A stretch of DNA of 64,000 bases from Actinophytocola sp044466355 (GCF_044466355.1 NZ_JBITMQ010000001.1:1-64000), one strand, 5' to 3'. Positions 1 to 9,191 are shown, numbered from the stretch's first letter. The notes: generated by a model not told the origin, from the sequence alone. A program made the numbers and translations.

Positions 1-3000
1 AACAACGCCACCACCCTGGTCTACGACGAACGCGCGAGCCTTGTCGAGGCCCGGGTTCCGCACAAGACCGGGATCACCCGCACCACGAAGTTCGTTTACG
101 ACGAGGTCGGCAACCGCACCAAGACCATCACCCCCCGCGGTGTCGAGACCACTGACGATCCGGACGACTTCGTCGCCGAAACCATCTACGACAAACTTAA
201 CCGCCCCAAGGAACAGCTGACCCCGTTCGACCGCGACCACGCCGAGATCACAACCCCCGACAAGACGATCTACACCTACGACGAGGCAGGTCGGCTCACC
301 GAGGTGTCCATGCCCCCCTCAGCGGGGCAGACCATCCGCAACATCACCCGCTACAGCTACTTCGACAACGGCTGGCAGCGCACCTCCACCGACCCCTGGG
401 GCATCCAGACCAGCTACGACTACAACGCCCTCGGCCAGCAAACCCTGCGCACCCTCACCAGCGCCGGCGGCTCCACCGACCGCACCATGGTCTGGGACTA
501 CTACCCCGACGGGAAACTCAAATCCCGCAGCGACAGCGGCGCCCCTGTCGGCAAACACGAAATCCTGGTGGACAACTCCGACAGCTCACGGGTCTCCTTC
601 GTCGGCCCAGGCGAGGACGTGACAGTCCGCGACACCTCCGGCACCGGATACCACGGCTACGACTACGGCCGAGCCCCAGCAGGCACGTTCACCTGGAACC
701 CCGTCGTCCCCGCCGACGGCACCTACGAGGTCTTCGTCCGCTACCCACAGGCCGCCAACGGCGCGCAGGCCGCGACGTACGCGGTAGATACCGGCACGAC
801 CCGGACGTTCAAGGGCGTCGACCAGACCCAGGGCGGTGGCGCGTGGGTGAGCCTCGGCCGCCATCAGCTGACGGCGGGCACGGCGGCGAAGGTCGAGCTT
901 TCCGATGACGTGGCCACCGGAGACCTGCTCGCGGACGCGGTGAAGCTGGTCCGCGACAACACCGGTGTCCCGGACAACGAGGCCAAAACGTTCTCCCACG
1001 TCTACGACGCCAACGCCAACCTCACCACGCTCACCGACTCCAGCCCCGGCACCCCGGTCGACACCTACGCGATGACCTACAACGGGCTCAACCAACTCAC
1101 CAAGGTCGAAGAAAAACTCGCCACCACCATCAAGAACACCACGCTGTTCACCTACAACGAGAACGGCGCCATCAAAACCCGCGACCACGACCGCCAAGAC
1201 TCGGTGTTCGACTACAACACCCGCAACCTACTCGACAAGGTCACCAACACCGAAACCGGCGGCACCCCCAAGATCACCGCCTTCACCTACACCCCACGCG
1301 GCCAGATCGACATCGAGACCAAGGCCAACGGCAACACCGTCGACCACGGCTACCACCTCGACGGCGCCCTCGCCTCCCAGGTCGAGAAGAAGACCGATGG
1401 CACCCTCGTTGCGCAACATCTGATCGAGTACACGCCGAACGGCAACCGCGCCACCGACCACACCAAGATCCAGAACGCGGACAATCACGCTGGCTACCTC
1501 GACCACATCTACAACTACACCTACGACCCGCGGGAACGGCTCTCCCAGGTCCAGAAGAAGAACCCGACCAGCGGCGCGGTGATCGAGTCCGAGACCTACC
1601 GGCACGACGCCAACAACAACGTCGTCGACCAAACCGTCGACGGCACCCAAACCCAGTTCACCTACGACCGCAACCGCCTCGTTACCGCCGCCAGCGGCGG
1701 GGCTACCGCGGCTTACAACTACGACCCGTTCGGACGGCTCGACTCGGTCATCTCCGCCGGCCAGATCATCGAGCAGTACATTTACGACGGTTTCGACCGC
1801 ACCACCACCCACCGCAAACGCAGCAGTGGCGGCAGCCTGACCTCGACGAGCTACGCCTACGATCCGCTCGACCGCACCACGTCGAAGACCGACAAGGCGG
1901 GCACCCCGGAGGCGAAGACCACAGACTTCGCCTACCTCGGCCTCACCGACAAGGTCGTCGCCGAAGAGATCGCCGGCCAGCTTGACCGGACTTATCAGTA
2001 CGACGCCTACGGTCGCCGTCTGACCCAGCAGAAGAAGGACACCGACGGTTCGGGCCCGGAGGTGGCGGAGGACTCCTATTACGGCTACAACCCGCACACC
2101 GACGTCGAAATCCTCACCACACAGGCGGGTGACACGAAGGCGACCTACGGCTACACCGCCTACGGCAAGGACGACGAGCAGGCGTTCACCGGTATCGACA
2201 AGCCGGACACCCAGAACCCGGGCAAGGAACCGTTCAACTTCTACCGCTACAACGGCAAACGCTTCGACCCCGCCTCCGGCGGCTACGACATGGGGTTCCG
2301 CGACTACCAACCCGGGATCAACCGCTTCATGACGCGGGACATGTACAACGGCGCCCTCGCTGACTTCAACCTCGCCACCAACCCCTGGACCGGCAACCGC
2401 TACGCCTTCACTGGCGGCAACCCCATCAGCCGCATAGAAATCGACGGCCACTGCTGGGTGTGGGACTTCGTCTGCGACGGTGCCGAGGCTGTTGGAGAAT
2501 TTGCCGTAGACACAGCCGACAAGGCTGTCGAGGTCGCAAGCGACGTCGGCAACTACGTCGCCGACACTTTTGGGGACGCCGTCGACTTCTTCTCGGAGCA
2601 CATCGATGACTTCGGCGAGATGGCTCTCGGCGCAGCCACTGCTATCGGTGGCGGCTTCCTTGCCATAGCAGGAGGCACTCTTGCGGCCGGCGGAGCGGCT
2701 GCCTGCGGCACCGGCGTGCTATGTCCCGCAGGCATACCCGCCATGGGAGTCGGGACGGCTGCGGCAGCAACCGGCGGAGGTATCTTCCTCGCCGGCGCGG
2801 CGATGGTCGCCAACGGATTCTCGGGTCTGTTCGACAACACAGGTGGCGGCAGCGGTGGCGGAATGTCAGGCGAGGCAAAGCTGCCGAAAAACTTGCGAGT
2901 GACGCCGGAACGCTCAACGCATATTCGAAGCGAACACGGGCCGGGTGCCAGAGATCGAAACCCTGAGAAAGGCGAGTTCTCTGACGACTTCTTCTATGAT

Positions 3001-3210
3001 AGGAATGATAACGATGTCCTCGATAAAAGAGTTATTGAGGCTGCGCGTAACGGTGACGTGCGCGTCAATGACAAAGGGCCCGGTGTGATCTCTCGTTACG
3101 ATTTCGGACCAGGAAACGAGATTGGTTGGGATGGAGAACGTCCCACAAGTATCATTGAAGTGGTCATATATCCAGATGGTAGAATCTGGACGGCATATCC
3201 TACACTATGA
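1..3210 (+). CDS. RHS/YD-repeat polymorphic toxin, 5' end outside window
   Basis: The reading frame is open from base 1, so the start lies upstream; about 1,069 residues are visible. YD repeats (for example YDEVGNRT, YDEAGRL) fill most of it. Residues about 186-320 look like a golvesin C-terminal-type beta domain (ADGTYEVFVRYP, GGAWVSLG). The RHS core (YRYNGKRFDPASGGYDMGFRDY) lies near residue 745 and ends at NPISRIEIDG. A Gly/Ala-rich hydrophobic stretch (about 874-940) precedes a C-terminal domain of about 110 residues carrying THIRSEHG and ending IWTAYP, which resembles EndoU-type nuclease tips; that assignment is tentative. Such proteins are cell-surface or secreted shells that deliver a variable C-terminal toxin to neighbouring cells. 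The last ~300 bp are visibly richer in A/T than the repeats, as expected for an exchanged toxin tip. Confidence 0.9.
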   Translation, partial: NNATTLVYDERASLVEARVPHKTGITRTTKFVYDEVGNRTKTITPRGVETTDDPDDFVAETIYDKLNRPKEQLTPFDRDHAEITTPDKTIYTYDEAGRLTEVSMPPSAGQTIRNITRYSYFDNGWQRTSTDPWGIQTSYDYNALGQQTLRTLTSAGGSTDRTMVWDYYPDGKLKSRSDSGAPVGKHEILVDNSDSSRVSFVGPGEDVTVRDTSGTGYHGYDYGRAPAGTFTWNPVVPADGTYEVFVRYPQAANGAQAATYAVDTGTTRTFKGVDQTQGGGAWVSLGRHQLTAGTAAKVELSDDVATGDLLADAVKLVRDNTGVPDNEAKTFSHVYDANANLTTLTDSSPGTPVDTYAMTYNGLNQLTKVEEKLATTIKNTTLFTYNENGAIKTRDHDRQDSVFDYNTRNLLDKVTNTETGGTPKITAFTYTPRGQIDIETKANGNTVDHGYHLDGALASQVEKKTDGTLVAQHLIEYTPNGNRATDHTKIQNADNHAGYLDHIYNYTYDPRERLSQVQKKNPTSGAVIESETYRHDANNNVVDQTVDGTQTQFTYDRNRLVTAASGGATAAYNYDPFGRLDSVISAGQIIEQYIYDGFDRTTTHRKRSSGGSLTSTSYAYDPLDRTTSKTDKAGTPEAKTTDFAYLGLTDKVVAEEIAGQLDRTYQYDAYGRRLTQQKKDTDGSGPEVAEDSYYGYNPHTDVEILTTQAGDTKATYGYTAYGKDDEQAFTGIDKPDTQNPGKEPFNFYRYNGKRFDPASGGYDMGFRDYQPGINRFMTRDMYNGALADFNLATNPWTGNRYAFTGGNPISRIEIDGHCWVWDFVCDGAEAVGEFAVDTADKAVEVASDVGNYVADTFGDAVDFFSEHIDDFGEMALGAATAIGGGFLAIAGGTLAAGGAAACGTGVLCPAGIPAMGVGTAAAATGGGIFLAGAAMVANGFSGLFDNTGGGSGGGMSGEAKLPKNLRVTPERSTHIRSEHGPGARDRNPEKGEFSDDFFYDRNDNDVLDKRVIEAARNGDVRVNDKGPGVISRYDFGPGNEIGWDGERPTSIIEVVIYPDGRIWTAYPTL

Positions 3211-3228
3211 TGTGGTGAGGCTCCAAAG

Positions 3229-4131
3229 ATGTACCGTGTTGAGCGTGTGGCAACCGACAGAGTCTCGGGTAAGGTCGTCGGCGCATGTCTTAACCTTGAG
3301 GGCAATCCAGTCAGGCTCGTGAGGGAGAAAGAAGGCCTGCGAATATATGCGAATGACCTCGTGATCCCGGTTCCGTCGGCGGCGAGTTCGGCGGATGTGG
3401 TCGATGTGCTAGGAGATCAGTATATCCTGGTGAGACGTCGAGTATCCCCGGAGGACTATCGGTCATTCGAGAAGAATGCGTGGATAATCACCAAATCAGG
3501 AGAGTTGGTCCGTGCGTTCGCCTTGACCGGCCGATTCTCTGGGGTTGCGACGGACTATAGTAGCCGAATTTGGACTCGATATGAGGATCAGGCAGGGTTC
3601 TGGATGCCGCCCCCGGGTGCCAATAATTCCAGCCATCAGGCGAGGGATTCGTACCTGTTGCCTGGTGCGGTGCGTTGGGATGACACTGGGTTGTTTAACT
3701 GGGTACTATCAGAGGATGGAGGGATTGATCCTCCGCTGATTCATTGTGGCGTTATCAATTGTTCTCGCGACGCAACGATCTTCGCTATTGATCATGAGAA
3801 CTCCGTGTTACGATTCTCGGGTGATTCAAACTTGTCGGTCTGCTCTACGCCGGTCCAAAGCCCGTGGGGTCTGGCCGTTGTCGAGAATAAAGTCGCCTTC
3901 CTGGGGAGATACGAGCCGTTGAAGAGGCGCGGTGCGCCTACTACTGGCTACGATGTGGTGACTGTTGGCGAAATCATTGATCAATCATTTACGGTCGTAG
4001 ACATCGGTACTGCGGTCATGTCGGACGGATCTCCGTTTCCTAGGCCGCCGCAGGTGATATATTCACGGGATGGCTCAATATTGATGCACTTCGGTGATCC
4101 TTCAATTCTATATATTCTATCTGTATTCTAA
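3229..4131 (+). CDS. Unknown protein next to RHS toxin (candidate immunity)
   Basis: A 300-residue protein with no family I recognise. It starts 18 bp after the RHS stop, on the same strand. It has no signal peptide or membrane segment and is rich in beta-type stretches with many Trp, Tyr and Asp residues, which could suit a propeller or other beta fold. The DNA is noticeably richer in A/T than flanking genes, like the RHS tip, which suggests the two moved together. By position it may be the immunity protein or a toxin accessory; this is inference from context only. The ATG at 3229 has a weak purine-rich stretch upstream (GGTGAGG). Confidence 0.7.
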   Translation: MYRVERVATDRVSGKVVGACLNLEGNPVRLVREKEGLRIYANDLVIPVPSAASSADVVDVLGDQYILVRRRVSPEDYRSFEKNAWIITKSGELVRAFALTGRFSGVATDYSSRIWTRYEDQAGFWMPPPGANNSSHQARDSYLLPGAVRWDDTGLFNWVLSEDGGIDPPLIHCGVINCSRDATIFAIDHENSVLRFSGDSNLSVCSTPVQSPWGLAVVENKVAFLGRYEPLKRRGAPTTGYDVVTVGEIIDQSFTVVDIGTAVMSDGSPFPRPPQVIYSRDGSILMHFGDPSILYILSVF

Positions 4132-4133
4132 CG

Positions 4134-4370
4134 GTGGAGACAAGGCCATTCAACAGTGCTGTCGATGAGCTTTACGCGCTGGCCGGTCTTGCAGATTTCG
4201 CACGCCCGAATGATACCTGGTTGGAATCGAGCACTCTCTAGAGCTCCGACTGCCAGATGACTATAAGGAGATAGAGTCAGAAAAATTCCCCGTAGGTCAC
4301 TTCCACGGATTTTCGCGTGCTCCGACTGGGCGATCGAAGAGGAGTACCGTAAGGGTACCTGGCTATTAGA
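4134..4370 (+). pseudogene. Broken SUKH (SMI1/KNR4)-like immunity gene
   Basis: A GTG two bases after the previous stop opens a frame reading ...DELYALAGLADFARPNDTWLE and hitting TAG at 4239. The neighbouring frame from 4241 then continues with ELRLPDDYKEI and HFHGF and ends near 4368. The combination W-x2-E followed by LPDDYK and a GF is the hallmark of SUKH/SMI1 immunity proteins, so one indel appears to have split the gene, and the 3' part is lost just before the insertion sequence. SUKH proteins commonly neutralise nuclease toxins of RHS or contact-dependent systems. The family call rests on a short motif. Confidence 0.5.
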
Positions 4371-4376
4371 GACGTC

Positions 4377-5272
4377 GAGCGTTATTCAGAAGTGTTGATC
4401 TTGTTGGTAGCGCAACAGCCCCGTCTGGTTAGGATCGTTTCCTTCCACAGAACACGACTGACCAGGGCGGGGCTGTTGCGGTACGAGTCTACGACGGGTC
4501 TTGATCACGCTCAGATCCAGGAGCTGGTCGCCCGGATCAACCAGGTCCTGCCCGCAACGAAGCGGGGCCGCCGTCCGGTACTGGGGTTGTACCGGCGGGT
4601 GGTGCTCACCCTGGTGCTGCTGCGGTCCAACGCCGCCCAGACCATGCTGGCCGACTTGTTCGGGATCTCCCAGCCCACCGTGTCCCGGATCTACCGGACG
4701 ATGCTGCCGCTGGTCGAGCAGGTCACCTGCCTGCACCGGCCGCCCCTGCCCGACGTACTACGCGGACGGGTGGTGCTCGTGGACGGCACCATGATCCCGA
4801 TCGGGAACCGCCGCACCGACCGGGCCACCCACGACGCCAACTACTCCGGCAAACACCACAAAGCCGGACTGTCCGTCCAAGTCCTCTCCGACCTGGACGG
4901 ACACCTCCTCGCCGTGGCCGAACCCATGCCCGGCAAAACCCACGACCGGGCCGGGTTCACCGCCGCCGGATACGACCAGCTCCTCGCCACCACACCCACC
5001 ATCGGCGACCTCGCCTACCAGGGCACCCACGTGATCCGACCCCACCGCAAACGCCCCGGCCACACCACCCACGACCCCGCCACCGCCATCTGGAACCACA
5101 GCGTGGCCTCGATCCGCATCGCCGTCGAACGCTGCATCGCCCACTGGAAGAACTGGAAGATTCTCGCCACCGGCTACCGCGGACGACTCACCGAACTCCC
5201 CAACCTCATCCGCATCATCACCACCCTCGAGTACTACCGCCTCGGCTGGTGAACCACTTCTGAATAACGCTC
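4377..5272. mobile_element. IS5-family insertion sequence with perfect 18-bp inverted repeats
   Basis: The ends are GAGCGTTATTCAGAAGTG at 4377-4394 and its exact reverse complement at 5255-5272. Both are flanked by GTC (4374-4376 and 5273-5275), a possible 3-bp target duplication. The element is 896 bp and encodes one transposase. It sits directly after the broken immunity gene. Intact ends and an uninterrupted transposase frame suggest a fairly recent insertion. Confidence 0.9.
4392..5252 (+). CDS. IS5-family DDE transposase (DDE_Tnp_4 type)
   Basis: 286 residues from the GTG that overlaps the left inverted repeat. A TTG at 4476 (then RYESTTGLD), preceded by a purine-rich stretch, is an alternative start that better matches relatives. 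The N-terminal part holds a helix-turn-helix (ADLFGISQPTVSRIYR). The catalytic part has VDGTMIPI for the first Asp, GDLAYQG for the second, and AVERCIAHWKNWKIL for the Glu region. The product cuts and joins the inverted repeats of its own element. The frame is intact, so it is probably active. Confidence 0.9.
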   Translation: MLILLVAQQPRLVRIVSFHRTRLTRAGLLRYESTTGLDHAQIQELVARINQVLPATKRGRRPVLGLYRRVVLTLVLLRSNAAQTMLADLFGISQPTVSRIYRTMLPLVEQVTCLHRPPLPDVLRGRVVLVDGTMIPIGNRRTDRATHDANYSGKHHKAGLSVQVLSDLDGHLLAVAEPMPGKTHDRAGFTAAGYDQLLATTPTIGDLAYQGTHVIRPHRKRPGHTTHDPATAIWNHSVASIRIAVERCIAHWKNWKILATGYRGRLTELPNLIRIITTLEYYRLGW

Positions 5273-5485
5273 GTCGACTCGGCGACATGAGGACTTGGCA
5301 AGCGGACGAGCCTGAACGCTTCCCTATCCAATTTCCGGAGTCGGGCGGCCTCGTTCCGTGGGGTGAGAAGACCCCGACGAGACGCTGACCCGGGCGCGTG
5401 AGCGGTGTCTGCCCGTCGTAGGTGCCAGGGTGTTAAGGGCGCGATCGGCGGCCTTCGTGACCGATGTGTTTCACACCGGCGAAAC

Positions 5486-5503
5486 TGGAGCAAACCTGGA
5501 GCA
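5486..5503 (+). repeat. CTGGAGCA repeat pair, left of tRNA fragment
   Basis: CTGGAGCAAACCTGGAGCA contains two copies of CTGGAGCA. Nearly the same sequence recurs at 5759-5776, on the other side of the tRNA fragment. Paired short repeats around a tRNA end are typical of integrase arm-binding sites in actinomycete integrative elements. The function is inferred and no integrase gene is nearby. Confidence 0.45.
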
Positions 5504-5616
5504 GGGGTGCGTGCACAACCGCGCCGTACTGCACTGGACCGCGCCAAGCCGCTTTGGTTGCAACCGTTCTGACGTGGGGATTGGCTAAAGGCGCAGGTCA
5601 GGGGCATGTTGCGTAT

Positions 5617-5662
5617 CACACTGGCAGTGTGGGGGTCAGGGGTTCGAACCCCCTCAGTTCCA
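5617..5662 (+). other. 3' half of a tRNA, probable attachment-site remnant
   Basis: The sequence can fold as an anticodon arm (CACACTGGCAGTGTG), a variable loop, a perfect 5-bp T stem around the TTCGAAC loop (5638-5654), and the 3' acceptor strand CAGTTCC plus A. No matching 5' acceptor (GGAACTG) or D arm exists in the preceding ~100 bp, so this is not a complete tRNA gene. Integrating elements of actinomycetes recombine at tRNA 3' ends and leave exactly this kind of half tRNA. The IS and RHS fragments on both sides fit an element boundary. From 5663 to 5914 I see no gene. Confidence 0.6.
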
Positions 5663-5758
5663 CTTCCGAATCTGTTTCAGAAGCGCCCGTTGACCTGCGA
5701 GAACAAGGTCGGCGGGCGATCTTGGGTTCCGTCCTTTGTGGATAGTGACATCTAAACC

Positions 5759-5776
5759 CTGGAGCAAACTGGAGCA
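5759..5776 (+). repeat. CTGGAGCA repeat pair, right of tRNA fragment
   Basis: CTGGAGCAAACTGGAGCA, one base shorter than the copy at 5486-5503. The two copies bracket the half tRNA at roughly 100-110 bp on either side. Confidence 0.45.
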
Positions 5777-5914
5777 CGCCCCCTGACCCTGTTCAAATGG
5801 CGAATGGCAGGACCCGTTGGACGTCGATATCCACTGCTGCCGAAGATCCTGACGCGCAGGGTGTGCGGTGTCCGAATGTACGGATCTTGTACGGGCCTGT
5901 CCCACAGTACGTGC

Positions 5915-6748
5915 ATGTCGCTTCGTTACAAGAGTCTCAGCCGTCGTGGGTTCTTGGCCGTGGTTCCGGCGGCGGTGTTCGCACCGTCGGTGGCGGCTGC
6001 GAGTGCCGGCACCGCAGACATGGAACTGGTCGTACTGGCCGCGCAGTGCGACCCGGTGAAGGATGGCACCGGGCTCACCCCGGGCGCGGGGACGAGTGTG
6101 CGGTTGGTCGAGCAGGCGCTCGTCGCCGAAGGCCTGCTGGCCGCCCAGTATGTCGATGGGCACTTCGGCACCGCGACCCGGAGCGCCTACGGGCGTTGGC
6201 AGGAGTCGCTCGGGTACCAGGGCCTGGCGGCGAACGGGCTGCCGGGCAAGGCGTCGCTCACCGCGCTCGCACAGAACCGGTTCACGCTGGTCCGCACCAT
6301 CACGCCGGGCACCCGGACGACGATGCAGGGCTTCCCTTTCAACACCCGCACCGTCGCGATGCTCCAGGAGGCGCGGCGCCTCTGCGGCGTTCCGCTGGTG
6401 GTCGAGCAGGGCTCGTACTCGCCGGGCAACGACCCCACCTCCGCGGGCACACACGACGGCGGCGGCGCGGTCGACCTCGACGCGGAGGCCCTCACCTCGA
6501 CACAGCGAACCGCACTGGTCACCGCCCTGCGGCGGGTGGGCTTCGCCGCGTGGCTGCGCAGGCCCCGTCAGGGCGACTGGCCACTGCACATCCACGCCGT
6601 CGCGGTGAACGACACCGACCTGTCCACCCCAGCGCAGAAACAGGTCGGCCAGTACTACCTCGGCCGCAACGGACTGGCGGACAACGGCCCGGACGACGGT
6701 CCACAGGTGACGAAGGTGACGTGGGAGCAGTACCTCCGCACCGCCTGA
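5915..6748 (+). CDS. Tat-exported peptidoglycan-binding M15-like zinc peptidase
   Basis: 277 residues from ATG 5915; longer upstream frames lack protein character. The N-terminus carries a twin-arginine signal (SRRGFL at residues 9-14) followed by an Ala/Val core, so export by Tat is likely. Residues about 40-100 resemble a peptidoglycan-binding three-helix domain (YVDGHFGTATRSAYGRWQ). Residues from about 175 contain THDGGGAVDLD and, near 225, WPLHIHAV, matching the H-x(6)-D and H-x-H zinc pattern of D-Ala-D-Ala-type M15 peptidases. It probably trims cell-wall peptides outside the membrane. It stands alone here, with no partner genes. Confidence 0.75.
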   Translation: MSLRYKSLSRRGFLAVVPAAVFAPSVAAASAGTADMELVVLAAQCDPVKDGTGLTPGAGTSVRLVEQALVAEGLLAAQYVDGHFGTATRSAYGRWQESLGYQGLAANGLPGKASLTALAQNRFTLVRTITPGTRTTMQGFPFNTRTVAMLQEARRLCGVPLVVEQGSYSPGNDPTSAGTHDGGGAVDLDAEALTSTQRTALVTALRRVGFAAWLRRPRQGDWPLHIHAVAVNDTDLSTPAQKQVGQYYLGRNGLADNGPDDGPQVTKVTWEQYLRTA

Positions 6749-7069
6749 CCGTACCGTCGGTGACCACCGCGGACAGCGGTGGTTGAGCAACGGAGCGGCT
6801 GCCCGCCCTGACCGACTGCCTCACGTCGCTGGGTGCCTCGCATCGAAGGTTCAACCTGCAACCGTGGCACCACGCGGCGGTCGGCGACAGCTGATCTCCA
6901 CGCTGCGGGTTCGCGCCCGTGACACCTGGAGACATCATCGCCAACAGCATGCGCGAGGCGACACCGGCGAACCGACTCGGCATACTCCTCGGCCGGTCGG
7001 AATGGATCGTGACCCGCCGTGAGGCGCGACTGTCCTGCCGCTCCCGGGACCGGACCGGTCTGTGGCACG
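6749..7069. other. No recognisable gene
   Basis: The short frames here lack family motifs and ribosome-binding sites. I see no RNA gene, terminator or repeat. Confidence 0.5.
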
Positions 7070-7530
7070 TCAGGTGGCGGCCAGCGGCGACTCGGTCGAG
7101 AACGTGGCGCGCGGTGAGTGCTGGTGCAAGGCCGCCGAGGTCACGGTGGCTGTGGGCCAGCAGCTGCTCAGTTGTTCGGTGATCGTGGTGGTGAGTCGTG
7201 CGATGTCGGCGGCCGCCGTCTCGTGCACCGCCTCGGCGACCACGAGTACGGCGGTGGTGTCATCCCGCACCGCGGACCAGCCGCTCTGCCGGTCGGTCCA
7301 GCGGCGGGCGTGGGCGCGGCCGACGTTGTCGACGAAGATCACCTCGTCGGGCTGCGGATGTTCGGTGTCTCCGCCGAAGGTCAGGTACGGCTCGTCGCCG
7401 TTCGCGTGCCGCACGGTCACGCCCCCGGTGATCCTCACCGCGTCGAAGACGCCGATCGGGATCGCCAAGGCGAGCGACAGAGCGTTGCACAGGTCGATCA
7501 CGGGATGGATGCGCGGAGACCGGTGGTGCG
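7070..7530 (-). pseudogene. B3/4-domain protein, C-terminal fragment only
   Basis: On the minus strand the frame ending at 7070 reads RIHPVIDLCNALSLALAIPIG, then VRITGGVTVRHANGDEPYL, ARRWTDRQSG and VLVVAEAVHE. This is the order of motifs in B3/4 (phenylalanyl-tRNA synthetase beta-like) proteins, stand-alone proteins of about 230 residues. About 150 C-terminal residues remain. The frame continues upstream without a start into RHS-derived sequence, so a rearrangement near 7530 removed the N-terminus. Confidence 0.65.
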
Positions 7531-8225
7531 ACGGAGTCGCTGTACAGCGGGGCCAGCATCGCGGGTGGGATGGGCATCGGGTTGTTCTCGGCCGCGTTGC
7601 GGTTCGGCTCGCGGGCTCGTTTCGCCGGGTCGGCCGGGTTGAGGCCGCGGCCGCCGGGTGCTCCGTTGGGCGGGCCGTTGGGCGACGGGCCCTCGAACGA
7701 GCCCGCTGCCCGAACCCGTGATTACACCGTTGCCAATTCCTGGCGCTTGGCCGTTCCCGGTCTGGTTGCAGTTGCCGGTCAGCCCACGGCCCTCCGGCCG
7801 CAGCGGGCATAGGCCGGAGCCGATGCCGCCACCCGGCTGGGTTCTGGCGTGACCGTCGGGGTCGACGTAGTTCAGCGGCGAGCCGCCCGTGTAGCCGTAC
7901 CGGTTCGTGACGGGTGACGGTGTGACCGGTTTCGTTGCCTTCGGCGTCGGTCATGCGGATGACGCGGTTGTGGTCGTCGTAGAGCAGGGTGGCGACGCGG
8001 GTCGGGTCGTAGGTCGTGGTGGTGCGCAGGCGGTGGGTTTCGGCGGTGACCGTGGTCGTCACTGCCGGTCAGGGTGGCGAGGTTGGCGTTGGCGTCGTAG
8101 GCGTGGGGAACGTCTTGGCCTCGTTGTCCGGGACACCGGAGTCGTCGCGGACGAGTTCACCGCGTCGGCGAACAGGTCACCGTCTCGCTCTCCGGCGCGT
8201 GGTCCGAGCGCACTGACCATGCGTG
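7531..8225 (-). pseudogene. Inverted, decayed RHS-gene copy
   Basis: Read on the minus strand, about 8100-8190 gives LFADAV, then LVRDDSGVPDNEAKTF in another frame, nearly identical to the segment at about 925-1000 of the RHS gene at 1-3210 (LLADAVKLVRDNTGVPDNEAKTF). Two single-base deletions separate the pieces. Further on, 7915-8060 encodes YD-repeat sequence (YDPTRVATLLYDDHNRVI), and about 7850-7910 encodes RYGYTGGSPLNYVDPDG, an RHS-core ending. The order is that of an RHS 3' part with internal deletions. It is not expressible as one protein. Confidence 0.7.
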
Positions 8226-8378
8226 ATCGCGTTGTTGCCGACCGGGCGGCCATACGACGGCGAAGGGTCCAAGATCGGTTAAGAGCAGGCAACAATACCG
8301 GTCAGTAGTGGGTGGCTCGGCGATGTGATGGCAGGATGCCCCTCACTCGACCTGACCTGAGTAACGAGGAGCCCAACC

Positions 8379-9191
8379 GTGACGCGTCGACCCACGCTGA
8401 AGGTATTCGCGGTGTTACCGGCACTGGCGATCATGCTGGCGGGCTGCGGGGATGCCAGCGCGCCCTCCGGTGACGGAAGCAGTGCGGACGGGGGTCCCGA
8501 ACTGGTCAACGAGGGCAAGCTGACCAACTGCACCGGGCTGCCCTACAAGCCATTCGAGTACGAGGAGGGTGGCGAGGTCATCGGCTTCGACATCGACCTC
8601 ATGGACCTGGTGGCCAAGGAGCTGGGCGTCGAGCAGGACGTCGTCGACACGCCGTTCGACGGCATCCAGTCCGGCGCGGACTTCAACGCCGGCAAGTGCG
8701 ACCTGTCGTCGGCGGGCATGACGATCACCGACGAGCGCAAGCAGAACATCGACTTCTCCGACCCGTACTTCGACGCCACCCAGGCGCTGGTCGCGAAGAA
8801 GGGTTCAGGCATCGCCAGCCTCGACGACCTCGAGGGCAAGCGCCTCGGCGTGCAGAACTCCACCACCGGCCAGACGTATGCCGCCGAGAACGCGCAGGGC
8901 GCGGAGTCCGTCGTCTTCGAGGACCTCGGCCTGCTGTTGCAGGCGGTCGAGACCGGTGCCGTGGACGCCGGCATCAATGACAACGGCGTGCTCTACGACT
9001 GGGTCAAGGAGAAGACCGACTTCGAGGTCGTCACCGAGTTCGACACCGGCGAGCAGTACGGCATCGGCATGCGCAAGGGCAACACCGCGCTCGCCGACGT
9101 GGTGAACAAGGTGCTGGCCGACGCCAAGGCGAGCGGCGAGTACGACCGGATCTACGAGAAGTGGTTCGGCACCAAGCCCGGCGCCAACTGA
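8379..9191 (+). CDS. Amino-acid ABC transporter substrate-binding lipoprotein
   Basis: 270 residues from GTG 8379, with GAGGAG about 9 bases upstream. A lipobox (LAGC, Cys23) predicts lipid anchoring on the outer face of the membrane. The rest is a family 3 solute-binding protein: PYKPFEYEEGGEVIGFDIDLMDLVAKELG near the start, GMTITDERKQNIDFSDPYF, and a C-terminal YDRIYEKWFG. This family binds polar amino acids such as Gln, Glu, His or Arg; the exact ligand cannot be read from sequence. It is the first gene of a three-gene import operon, separated from the permease by a hairpin that could favour higher expression of the binding protein. Confidence 0.93.
   Translation: MTRRPTLKVFAVLPALAIMLAGCGDASAPSGDGSSADGGPELVNEGKLTNCTGLPYKPFEYEEGGEVIGFDIDLMDLVAKELGVEQDVVDTPFDGIQSGADFNAGKCDLSSAGMTITDERKQNIDFSDPYFDATQALVAKKGSGIASLDDLEGKRLGVQNSTTGQTYAAENAQGAESVVFEDLGLLLQAVETGAVDAGINDNGVLYDWVKEKTDFEVVTEFDTGEQYGIGMRKGNTALADVVNKVLADAKASGEYDRIYEKWFGTKPGAN

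Noticed and set aside
5617..5662. Complete tRNA gene
   Set aside because: The D arm and 5' acceptor strand are missing.
5464..5745. Open frame across the half tRNA
   Set aside because: The product passes through the T arm (VRGSNPL), a known artefact of tRNA sequence, and lacks a ribosome site.
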